Positions 32,937 through 41,400 of a stretch of DNA of 56,236 bases are shown here, piece by piece. A model generated the notes under the pieces. The model worked only from the letters and a program-made list of their open reading frames with translations. It had not been told where the DNA came from and made no database searches. The translations under genes were made by a program, and so were the position numbers. The DNA comes from DAONFI01 sp035403485 (GTDB taxonomy: Bacteria; Planctomycetota; Phycisphaerae; SM23-33). Numbering within the stretch: position 1 is the first letter of the stretch; each line of letters begins with the position of its first letter. Location of the stretch: the NCBI GenBank assembly GCA_964536835.1, contig CAZIAZ010000012.1, forward strand, positions 1 to 56,236, written 5' to 3'.

Positions 32937-33911
32937 TTGAAGCATCTGTTGACAAAATATATTGTGAAGATGTCGGCTGTTTTGCTGTTAGTAGCTATCG
33001 GCGAAACGGCATGGGCGAATGATGAATACGACGTGGAAGATTATCCGGCTATCCAGCCGGTTATTGAAGCCAAGAATCTGAAATTGCCGGAGTTATGGGA
33101 AAAAAATCTTATGCCGCAATATCGTCTCGCCGTGGCGAGGGAGGTTGTAGTCGCGGCAAGAAAGATGGCGTTCAACCAACTCGTCAGCGGCGTAGCGGAC
33201 ATAAAGCTTGGCGATGATATGACAGTCGGCAGCCTGCTGGCCAGGTCTGATAAACCAGACGTCAAGCCGGAATTTTTCGTTCGCGGCGTACGTGAGAACG
33301 GCATTATCTATCGGCAGGATTCGCTGATTGTCGAGATTACGATGGAAGTCTCACGTAAAAGCATATTGGGCAGTATAAAATGCTGGCTGGAGGTACACCT
33401 CAGCAGCGAAAACCAGAAATACGTCATAAAACTGCGAGACTATATAGAATCGCTCAAGGGCGGCGAATTGAGGGCGTTTGGAGTGGCGGCGGCAGATGCC
33501 CGCTACGTAAGGCCTGAATATGCAGCCGTCCAACAAAAAGCCGCCAGCCTCGTGGCGAATGTGCCGACATGGGTGGCTGACGTCGTGCATGTCCGCGGCC
33601 AGGGCGAAATAAAACGAATGACCGCCAACCAGCAGCAGGCAAGAGACGATGCTTTTGACGAAGCGACGAACAACGCACGCAAGGCAATGATTGCCAGGGT
33701 GCTGGAACTCAAAGAATCAGGTGACGCAAACGTCGGCAAATTTATCGAAAGCGTTCCGGAACTCACAGCCGGCCTGGCGGAAATCATAAAGTCAGCGAAG
33801 ATAACCAAAGGTACGGAAGTGATTATCGGCGATGATGCGGAAGTTACCGTCAGCCTCGACCTCAAAAAAGTCTGGAACATGCTGCTGCATTACAGATTGA
33901 CAGGAAAGTAG
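32937..33911 (+). CDS. Exported protein with two LPP20-like domains, function unknown
   Basis: The 324-aa product starts at a TTG codon with GAGGAGA placed 7-8 nt upstream; five upstream codons are open but precede that site. A signal peptide (MSAVLLLVAIGETAWA) leads to a periplasmic protein. Two halves show the LPP20-type pattern, a helix of alternating Ala and Arg followed by a strand: REVVVAARKMAFNQLVSGV at about residue 70 and QQQARDDAFDEATNNARKA at about 235. Proteins of this fold are often surface or flagellum-associated lipoproteins; here no lipobox is present. TATAAT lies at 32899-32904. Confidence 0.65.
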   Translation: MKHLLTKYIVKMSAVLLLVAIGETAWANDEYDVEDYPAIQPVIEAKNLKLPELWEKNLMPQYRLAVAREVVVAARKMAFNQLVSGVADIKLGDDMTVGSLLARSDKPDVKPEFFVRGVRENGIIYRQDSLIVEITMEVSRKSILGSIKCWLEVHLSSENQKYVIKLRDYIESLKGGELRAFGVAAADARYVRPEYAAVQQKAASLVANVPTWVADVVHVRGQGEIKRMTANQQQARDDAFDEATNNARKAMIARVLELKESGDANVGKFIESVPELTAGLAEIIKSAKITKGTEVIIGDDAEVTVSLDLKKVWNMLLHYRLTGK

Positions 33912-34152
33912 ATGGTATACAGTAGAGCAGGGGCGGCCATGCCGACGAGTAGTATTGCGTAAAATGGTCGGCTCGGGCTCGGCCAGTCGGCGAGGGATGA
34001 TGGATTGCGTAAGCCGATGTAGTTAGTTGCGGAAGCATTACGGTTAAGATGGTTGTCATGGTGCCGACATTTCTTATACCAGTTCAACTTAATAAGTGAA
34101 AATTGCCTCTGCTACATTAGTAGGTATACGAGTAAAAACATCGTGAGCCATT

Positions 34153-34169
34153 TTAGAGAACCACTCTAT
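34153..34169 (+). promoter_or_regulatory. 17-bp hairpin/operator motif in an intergenic region
   Basis: TTAGAG, AACCA, CTCTAT: one mismatch from a perfect inverted repeat, with the same centre as the sites near trxA (AACTG) and the first hotdog gene (AACCG). Confidence 0.5.
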
Positions 34170-34271
34170 TGTCAGAGATGCGAGCTGATGGTTGTTATCG
34201 CACAGACTGTTAAAATAACCATTCGGCTGATTCACTGGATTCACGAGTCCATGATTCGTCGAATAAAAAAA

Positions 34272-34305
34272 CAACCTCGCCCTTATCGGACGGGGTTGCT
34301 TTTTA
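34272..34305. terminator. Bidirectional intrinsic terminator
   Basis: CAACCTCG (34272-34279) pairs with CGGGGTTG (34291-34298) with one G-T pair. T runs follow on both strands, so it can end both the minus-strand gene at 34333 and any plus-strand transcript. Confidence 0.75.
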
Positions 34306-34332
34306 TTAATTACGTTAAGTGGCTAAATCAAC

Positions 34333-34599
34333 TTACCAGCCGTAGTTGACTAAGTATTGGTTCAAATGCAGATTGGCATCTGCAAAAAATATTTCGTCCG
34401 CGTCGTCGGTAATCTGGCGGGCGTAGTTGTCGGAAATGCACTGAATACGGCGGCGACGCTGATGTGCGTCGTCGAGGACGCCTTCGCCGCGGCTTACGGT
34501 CATCGCCGCAGAGTCGTCGCAGCCGCAGACGGTAAAGAGCGTCCCGATACCGCTGCCGCATATTACCAACAGCATTATGAGCATCAATACGTTTTTCAT
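34333..34599 (-). CDS. Small exported protein, possible lipoprotein
   Basis: The 88-aa product is not one I recognise. It starts MKNVLMLIMLLVICGSGIGT, a signal peptide, and TVCGC near residue 25 could serve as lipobox. The mature part is short and polar, with an Arg run (RRRRIQ) and DADEIFFADANLHLNQYLVN. AGGTGAT precedes the ATG. A terminator follows at once. It could be a secreted or periplasmic adaptor; no function is assigned. Confidence 0.6.
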   Translation of the reverse strand: MKNVLMLIMLLVICGSGIGTLFTVCGCDDSAAMTVSRGEGVLDDAHQRRRRIQCISDNYARQITDDADEIFFADANLHLNQYLVNYGW

Positions 34600-34802
34600 A
34601 TTTTTATCACCTCTTAAAAACATCAGCCGTTAATTCTAATCAGCATCCTTGCAATAAATTTCATTGTTTTTAACAGCCGATTATGCCGACAATCGACACA
34701 TATTACCATTCAATAAATTTATCGGCTGACTAGTCCGAATCACACAAGTCAAATTTTCAAATTCAAAACGGTGTTATGCCGTCAATATCTGCGTGTTTGC
34801 CG

Positions 34803-35594
34803 TCAGTTCAGCACAATACCGGCAAGATCCAGATTGACGAACGGCAGCGGCTCGCTCATTGTTCTGCCGCTCATGCCGTCGGCTATCAACAGCCATCTGC
34901 CGTCCGACGAATCTTTCCTGTTAACGTGATGGCCTTGAATGCCGGCTTGGATATTGTAATCATCCGCCGGAGCCAGTATCGCCTTGTGTCTGCCGTCGCT
35001 GGTTGCGCCATGTATCCATAGCGTTTGCATCGGCGAGAGGGTGGTATGCAGGCAGAGATTCAAGCCGTCGGCGGCAAGCGTCCAGTTGGGACTTTCACCT
35101 TCTTCGATGCGAACGGGATGAACCTTGCCGTTGAGGTCGAGCCACGCGCGATAGGCTACCACGTATTCAGCTGAAAAGCTGTTATTCTGCAACGAATTGA
35201 TTACGCTGGAGAGTTGAAACCAGCAGATGTAGTCCCTGTCGAGCATTTTGTCGTAATATGCATAGCGGATGGAGTCAGCCGGCACGTTCTTGAGCGGATT
35301 GAATGCCTTACGCACTTCAAGACGGTAAACTTCACCCTGGATGAGATATTCTGTCACCAGCAGCCTGTTGCTGCCGCAGTTCTGGACGCGATATCGAACA
35401 GCCGCTGAGCCGGTGTCTATCATCTTGTCGGCTTCGCCGGACTGGATGATGCTGGCTATCTTCGGCTGAAGATCGCAACGATTGAGAATGCCGTAACTTT
35501 GAGCGATTTCAGCAGCATTATATCCGCTTCCGCAACCGACTGCCAACGTCATAACTGCTGCTGCCAGTACCAGAACGAGTAAATTCCTTCGCAT
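34803..35594 (-). CDS. Lipoprotein of unknown function
   Basis: The 263-aa protein begins with a clear lipoprotein signal (LVLVLAAAVMTLAVGC, with LAVGC as lipobox). The rest has no family I recognise; it contains mixed strand-like segments such as RLLVTEYLIQGEVYRLEV and VVAYRAWLDLNGKVHPV. It would be anchored in the periplasm or outer membrane. A promoter with perfect TTGACA lies upstream at 35678-35704, and the 5' UTR holds an 8-bp hairpin (35633-35660). Confidence 0.75.
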   Translation of the reverse strand: MRRNLLVLVLAAAVMTLAVGCGSGYNAAEIAQSYGILNRCDLQPKIASIIQSGEADKMIDTGSAAVRYRVQNCGSNRLLVTEYLIQGEVYRLEVRKAFNPLKNVPADSIRYAYYDKMLDRDYICWFQLSSVINSLQNNSFSAEYVVAYRAWLDLNGKVHPVRIEEGESPNWTLAADGLNLCLHTTLSPMQTLWIHGATSDGRHKAILAPADDYNIQAGIQGHHVNRKDSSDGRWLLIADGMSGRTMSEPLPFVNLDLAGIVLN

Positions 35595-35632
35595 GCCTGA
35601 AGTCTCCGCATTTCAATGAAAAAACATTACTA

Positions 35633-35660
35633 CGCAGAGTCTCATTACGCATACTCTGCG
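35633..35660 (-). promoter_or_regulatory. Hairpin in the 5' UTR of the lipoprotein gene
   Basis: CGCAGAGT (35633-35640) pairs perfectly with ACTCTGCG (35653-35660). The plus-strand loop begins CTCATTACG, so the minus-strand RNA loop ends TAATGAG, reminiscent of the loops around the PEP-CTERM gene. Confidence 0.45.
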
Positions 35661-35677
35661 GCTACGATACACCAAAG

Positions 35678-35704
35678 ATTATCAATTCGCCAAACGTCTG
35701 TCAA
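35678..35704 (-). promoter_or_regulatory. Predicted promoter of the lipoprotein gene
   Basis: On the minus strand TTGACA (35704-35699) is followed by GATAAT (35683-35678) after 15 bp, or by TAATCT after 17 bp. Transcription would start near 35672. Confidence 0.45.
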
Positions 35705-35785
35705 ACGAAAACTTGCGTCAAAACAGCCCGAAGTGCATTAAAGTTATGCGTCAAGTTTGAAATGAAGAATAATTTTGAAAACCGC

Positions 35786-36250
35786 TCAGTGTCGGTGTGT
35801 TGAGTAAAACTCTTCTGCGGCGGCAGTCATTTCGGCATAAAAATAGCTTATGCCGTATTTTTTGTGGATATTTACGAGTTTTCGATGGAATTTTTCATAG
35901 ATGTCGCATAAATCAGTTTTGCAGTAGAACACTCTGCAGCCCAGCGGCCGTGTTTCGCGGACGGTGCATCTGTCGGATATCTGCCAGCGGCAGTGAAGCG
36001 GGCCGTTTTTGGGCGGGATTTCCCCTGATAGCAGCAGTGCCAGTTCGCCTGTTGAGACGTATAATCTGTGGCCGGCGGTTTCAAACAGGCAACAACGGCC
36101 GCAGGCGTCGCATTGCGGATTGCATGCGTCTATTTCGCGCTGGGCTGCGACGAGCGTTTCTTGGATTTCCGCCAGAAATTTTTGGGGCGATTCGCCGTTC
36201 AGGGCTGCTGACGCGGCAGTGACGATATCTTTGGGTTGACGGTCATTCAT
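35786..36250 (-). CDS. YkgJ-type cysteine-cluster protein
   Basis: The 154-aa protein has the CxxCxxCC cluster (CNPQCDACGRCCLF near residue 42) and later cysteines (CRWQISDRCTVRETRPLGCRVFYC) typical of the YkgJ family, thought to bind zinc or an Fe-S cluster. The function of the family is unknown. It overlaps the end of a second YkgJ-type gene by 8 nt, so the two are one operon and probably encode a pair working together. Confidence 0.82.
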   Translation of the reverse strand: MNDRQPKDIVTAASAALNGESPQKFLAEIQETLVAAQREIDACNPQCDACGRCCLFETAGHRLYVSTGELALLLSGEIPPKNGPLHCRWQISDRCTVRETRPLGCRVFYCKTDLCDIYEKFHRKLVNIHKKYGISYFYAEMTAAAEEFYSTHRH

Positions 36251-36674
36251 TCGTTGATTTTGCCAGATTTTCTATTTCGCGGGCATTGTGTTTTTTGCCG
36301 CGGTTTATGCCCGCGCAGCGTTTTCCCGCCCATGCCCAGTCGTCGGGCGAATCGATATTGCTCTGCCAGAATGGCCACGTGCGACATTGCGTGGGCCTTA
36401 CCTCATATATGGTACATCTGCCTTTTTTGAGGAAAATGCAGTCTTTGGTCTTTTTGTCTTCTATGAGGCTTAGCCGTCTGCCGACCTTGCGGACGTATTT
36501 TTGGGCAAATTGCTCCGGCGTCATGTTCAGCGAGCCGGCGATGATGTCCAGTTCACTTGGGGTAGCCCATACGTAACCTTCTTCCGGCCCGCTGCAACAG
36601 CGGCCGCAGCCCTGACACTCGAAGGCTAATCCGGCTACGTACCACGGTATCTCGTTGTTTGAAAAATCTTTCAT
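36243..36674 (-). CDS. YkgJ-type cysteine-cluster protein, second copy
   Basis: The 143-aa product shows FECQGCGRCCSGPEEGYVWAT near residue 16 and KKGRCTIYEVRPTQCRTWPFW near 85, the metal-binding cysteines of the family. The open frame extends 91 codons upstream, but that part is antisense to the exosortase gene region and has no cysteine motif, so the start was placed at MKDFSNNEIPW. The ribosome site is weak. It is divergent from the exosortase-EpsI gene, whose likely start lies 125 nt away. Confidence 0.8.
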   Translation of the reverse strand: MKDFSNNEIPWYVAGLAFECQGCGRCCSGPEEGYVWATPSELDIIAGSLNMTPEQFAQKYVRKVGRRLSLIEDKKTKDCIFLKKGRCTIYEVRPTQCRTWPFWQSNIDSPDDWAWAGKRCAGINRGKKHNAREIENLAKSTNE

Positions 36675-36785
36675 GCCACGATTATATGAAAAATGAAGCT
36701 GAATGCAAAAATAACCGTTGCGGGACGAAAGGCGGTTTCGTAAATTTCCTGCCTGTAGGGGGTTTATATTGAATGGCTGGCGATG

Positions 36786-36801
36786 TATAATCCCGTGCAT
36801 G
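36786..36801 (+). promoter_or_regulatory. -10 box directly before the exosortase-EpsI start codon
   Basis: TATAAT (36786-36791) ends 7 nt before the ATG at 36799, so a transcript starting at normal distance would begin at or beside the start codon and be leaderless. No Shine-Dalgarno sequence and no clear -35 is seen. Confidence 0.35.
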
Positions 36802-38460
36802 GAGTTGCGAACAAAAGAAGGAGTTCCCGGAAGAAGCAGATTGATAGCGCCGGCGGCAGGTCTGTTGTTGTTGCTGGGGCTGGTCTGTAACTTCGGATTC
36901 AATTTTTTCGAAATGTGGCTGAGGTGGTTTCCAGCCTGGAGCCGCACCGATCTGAACTTCTATCGCCGCCTCGTCGAGGGCGAAAGCTATTATACGCACG
37001 GGCCGCTTATCCTGTTGCTGTGCGTGCTGATGGCGTGGCTGATGGTACATTATACGAAGATAGAAATCCGGCTGAGCCGTTCGGCTAAAATCGTCGGCTG
37101 GTGCGGGTTTGGCGTGTTCATGTCCGTACATATGGCGGCTTGCCTGGCGAGGGTGAATTTCATCAGCGGGTTTGCGTTAATCGGCCTTTTGCTGTCGCTG
37201 GTATTGCTCATATGGGGCTGGCGGGCGCTTCGGCGGCTGTGGTTCATACCGGTATTCATGGCGTTCATGATTCCTCTGCCGGAGGTCACGATAGCGCAGG
37301 TTAATTTCCGCCTTAAAATGATGGCTGCCGATACGGGAGTTCATCTGGCGGACTTTTTGGGCGTGGTGGTTTTTCGCGACGGCAACAAGGTATTCATCGA
37401 AGGAGGCAAGACGCTGGTAATCGCCAACGTCTGTAACGGCTTGCGGACGATTATCAGCCTGCTGGCCTTCGGCGCGATGTACGCCTATGTCTGCCGCCTG
37501 CGTGGAATATGGCGATGGTTTCTATTCCTGATGGCTGTGCCGGTGGCGTTGCTTGCCAACACGTTACGCATACTCAGCCTTATAATAGTGGCAGACCTTA
37601 CTACTGCCGAATTCGCCGCCGGCTGGTATCATGACGTTTCAAGTCTGCTGATATTCGTCCTGGCGTTCCTGTTGCTGTTCCTGGTGGAGCAGTGCGTCAT
37701 ATGGCTGTTTCGCGCTACGGGCCGGCCGCTCAAGGTTGTGCCGCTGTTTGCGGATTCGCGTCGCACGGACATGAACGACGGCCAGATTCACAGGTTCTGC
37801 GACTCGCTGTCAAGCTGGCGAAGCTGGATAGCCGGCGTATTGCTGGTGCTGTTTTCCATAGAGGCTGGCCTTCTTAACCGCGCCGAGCCGCCGAAGGCTA
37901 CGCCGGCAATGCTCGATTCTGCCATGCCCATGACGTTTGACGTCAACTCGATGCGGTATGTCGGTTATCCGGTTGAAATCGACAGGCAGACTCTGACGAT
38001 ACTGGAAAATCCAGGCTATCTGAGCCGCCAGTATTCCTGCCCCGACAATGCCGGCGATATCGAGGTGACCGTATTTTTCAGCCAGGACAATCGCAAAGGC
38101 ATACATCCGCCGGATCTCTGCCTTGAAGGCGGCGGCGACAGTATTATAGGCAAAAACGTTGTGCAGGCTGGCGACGTTCCATGCAGGGCGTTGCTGTTTG
38201 TGCACGAAGAGCAGTTGTATTACATGCTTTATACGTACAAATGCGGCAGGAGTTATACGTTGAGCTTCTGGCGGCAGCAGTTGACGATATTTCTCAACGG
38301 ATTGCTGGAGAGAAATTCCACCGGCGCCCTGGTAAGAGTGGCTACGCCGGTAATCGTCGGCGACGGAATGGACAAAGCGACCGCAATCAGGCAGGCTGCT
38401 TCGCGTGCGGAAGGCATGATGACGAATATAATTCCATGCATCGGAAAAGCCTTCGACTGA
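36799..38460 (+). CDS. Exosortase fused to EpsI domain (module B)
   Basis: The 553-aa protein joins an exosortase (about residues 1-310, eight or more membrane segments) to a C-terminal EpsI/DUF3485 domain (about 370-545). Catalytic residues: Cys212 in NVCNGLRTIISLLAF, Arg257 in NTLRILSL and His278 in WYHDVSSL. The cysteine context CNGLR differs from CSGMR in module A. The EpsI part shows HPPDLCLEGGGDSIIGK. A further membrane helix (SWIAGVLLVLFSIEAGLL) links the parts. The start MELRTKEG was preferred over an upstream frame of 27 codons; it has no ribosome site but a -10 box directly before it. Next is the TPR gene, 25 nt later. Confidence 0.9.
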   Translation: MELRTKEGVPGRSRLIAPAAGLLLLLGLVCNFGFNFFEMWLRWFPAWSRTDLNFYRRLVEGESYYTHGPLILLLCVLMAWLMVHYTKIEIRLSRSAKIVGWCGFGVFMSVHMAACLARVNFISGFALIGLLLSLVLLIWGWRALRRLWFIPVFMAFMIPLPEVTIAQVNFRLKMMAADTGVHLADFLGVVVFRDGNKVFIEGGKTLVIANVCNGLRTIISLLAFGAMYAYVCRLRGIWRWFLFLMAVPVALLANTLRILSLIIVADLTTAEFAAGWYHDVSSLLIFVLAFLLLFLVEQCVIWLFRATGRPLKVVPLFADSRRTDMNDGQIHRFCDSLSSWRSWIAGVLLVLFSIEAGLLNRAEPPKATPAMLDSAMPMTFDVNSMRYVGYPVEIDRQTLTILENPGYLSRQYSCPDNAGDIEVTVFFSQDNRKGIHPPDLCLEGGGDSIIGKNVVQAGDVPCRALLFVHEEQLYYMLYTYKCGRSYTLSFWRQQLTIFLNGLLERNSTGALVRVATPVIVGDGMDKATAIRQAASRAEGMMTNIIPCIGKAFD

Positions 38461-38485
38461 AGGCGATTTTGCCGGAGTATCAGAG

Positions 38486-41400
38486 ATGAAAAAAGTTCTG
38501 ATAATAGTTCTTCTCATACTGACGGGTCTTGTTATCGGCGGCGTAGCCTGGTGGCGGGTGCGTGCCGGCCGTCCAGACAGGATGTTGTCCCGTGCGCAGA
38601 CCGCCCTTAACGCTTCCATGCTCGACGACGCGATGGCTCTGGCGGCCAGATATGCCGAAAGATTTCCGGATGACTGGCACGGGTATTTCATCAAGGCCCA
38701 GGTATTGATGCGGCGCGGCCAGTATGCCGAGGCTCGTGAAACGCTTGCCCGTGCCGTCGAGCTGCTTAAAAACAACGTCGCTGCCGGCGATGCTGGAGAT
38801 ACAAAAAACATCACGCGCATAGAAATGGTGATGGCCAATTCATATTCGTTTCCAGCCAGTTATGTGATGGCCAAGCGGTCTGACGACGTTAGTGAAAAGC
38901 AGTTACAGGATGCTGCGGAAAATATCAAGAAATCCCTAAAAATACTCGGCGACATAAAGGAAGCCGACATAGGTTTGCATCTGGACATTTTGCAGGCGGC
39001 AGGCCTTGATTCGCGGCTGCTTGGCGAATGCTACGGCAGGATAGCCGGAAAATTGCGGGCGCAGGCAAGGCTCAGACAGTCCGGCGGATTTGAAAAACGC
39101 TATGAGACCATAATGCGTAGCGCGGCTGATTATGACAGGCTTGCGGCGGCGGCGTACACCGAAGCAATGAACAAACTTTACGATGTCGTCTCCGCCGAGC
39201 CTACCAGAAAGACGGCTGGCCAGAATCTCGCCGAACTCTGCATAATCAGCGGCGATATTCAGCCGTATGAAAAAGCCCGAAAACTCCTGCTGGAAGAAAA
39301 AAAAGTCGTCCCTGACGCCAAGGTGATACTATGGATGCAGGATATACAGAAGAATCAGACCGTCCTTACGCCGCCGCAGTTTGCGTCGAAATTATCCAAA
39401 ACCATTTCGCAGGTTGACGAACTGCTTAAAAATAATCCTGACAACCGCCGTCTGCTTATTGCACGTGCGCAGCTGGCGATTCTTCAAAAAGACGGCGAGA
39501 CGGCTCAAAAGTGCTGCGAAAAAGTTCTGGCCAGCCAGCCCAGGCATGACCAGGCTCGTCTTCTGCTTGCGTTGGCCATGATTCAGAAAGGCCAGAAAAA
39601 AGAGGCTGAAGACATACTCTACGAACTCAAGACCGATTTCCCTAATTGGCCGGACGCTCAATACAGTTATGCGACCGTTGAGAATCTCATGGGCAAGGGC
39701 GAGTTGGCCAAGCAGGCTCTTCGGCATACCGTTCAGATAGATCCCGGCCATGCCGGCGCAAGACGAATGCTGGTTGAGATGATGATGAAGGAGGGTTTTT
39801 ACAACAACGCATACATGGATGCCAGAGCCTACTACGAGGCTCATCCCGACGACCCCAAAGCCCTGGAACTGTTCGTCGCTTCCGCCATGAGAAGCGACCG
39901 GCGAAAAGTTGCACTGGAAGCCCTCGATGCCGCGATTAAAAAATATCCCGATAATCCGGCCATGATGCTTGTGGCGGCTAACGGGTATTCAATGTTGGGC
40001 GAGTCGGCTACCGCCAGGGACGTAATAAGGCCTGCGGCTGACGCAACAGTCGGGTCGTGGCAGGAACGCCTCGCCGTGGTTCGCGCCAAGATGATGGCCG
40101 GCCAGATAACGCAGGCTGAAAACATGCTTCTGGATGCCGCGAAGAGTGCGCCGAATTCAGCCGTCGTCTATCAGGAACTGGGCAATCTCTACGCAGCCAC
40201 GAATCGGCCAATGCCGGCGATAGAAAATTATCGCAAGTCGCTTTCGCTGGATGAAACGAACCAGTTCTGCCGAATGTCGCTGGCGAAGATGCTTTTCCAG
40301 ACCGGTCTGCTCAAAGATGCGCTGGCTGAAGTGCAGAAGGTGTTGGACGTAGAGCCGACGAACAATCAGGCGGCCATACTGGCTGACCAGATACGTGTAA
40401 TATTGGGCATTCCGACGGAAGCGGTGGCGTCAGACGGCAGCCAGAACGTCGAAAGCGAAAGCCTTCTGAAGTTGGCCATGACTTTTCTCGAACACGGCAA
40501 GCCGGAAAAGGCTATCGAACTCTGCGACCGGGTGTTGCGAAATTCACCTGCCAGTGCGGCGGCTTTTCTCACCGTAGCGCAGGCGCGGCTGGAACAGGGC
40601 AGGCTGCAGGACGCAATCGACAACTGCGAACGTGCCATAAGCTGCGACCCTGAACTGCTTCCGACGTATCTTCGGATGGCTGTCATTCTTTCTAAAAAGT
40701 TGACGCCGGAAAAGGTCGGCGACATCTTTTCAAAAGCCGCTTCAGCGAAGATTTATATGGAACAGATGGCTATGGGCTGGCTGTACGAGCAGCAGGGCGA
40801 CTGGGCCAGGGCTCAGAATTTTTACGGCAGAGTAATTTATGACGACGATACCCCGAAACTTATTAAAAACATGGCCTTACTCAGGAAGGCTATCGTGCAG
40901 GGTCTTCAGGGCAGGGTGGATGAAGCATTTGCGACGTTGAGTGAACTGGAGAAAAATCCTCAATGGGCTCAGCAGGCGTTGATAGTGAAGGCACAGGTGG
41001 CGGTTCAGAACGGCAGGTCATGCCTGGATTCGCTGAAAAAACTTTTGACGATAGCCGATGAGAAAGATGACCCGACAACTTTTGAAGCCGTCGTTCTGAT
41101 GGCTGTGCAGGCTGGCGAACGTGACTTTGCGGCAAAAGTCTGCGACGTCTATCGGCAAGCCAGCCGACAGAGTGCGCGGCCTTTCATAATGATGGGACTG
41201 GTCGATGTCTCTGCCGGCCGATATGTTCAGGCGGCTGAGGCTTACGAGCAGGCGGTCAAAATTCAGCCTTCGAACGTGCAGACGCGAATCATGCTGGCCG
41301 GCGTTTACAATCAGTGCGTCATGCCGCAAAAAGCCCTGCAAACACTGGATGAAATGACGCCGCTCAGCCGGAGCGCAAAAGCGCAGGCACTGTATGAAAA

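Larger units (their letters stand above)
33912..34332. other. Intergenic region with a hairpin/operator motif and a bidirectional terminator
   Basis: No gene is supported in these 421 bases; the 98-codon plus-strand frame has no ribosome site or recognisable sequence. The stretch holds the 17-bp motif at 34153-34169, several short hairpins (for example TGGAT/GTCCA near 34237-34255) and a terminator at 34272-34305. A small RNA ending at that terminator is possible but no good promoter stands out. Confidence 0.4.

Noticed and set aside
34053..34349. Plus-strand open frame of 98 codons between the LPP20-like gene and the small exported-protein gene
   Set aside because: No ribosome site, no family motif, and it runs through the terminator hairpin at 34272-34305.
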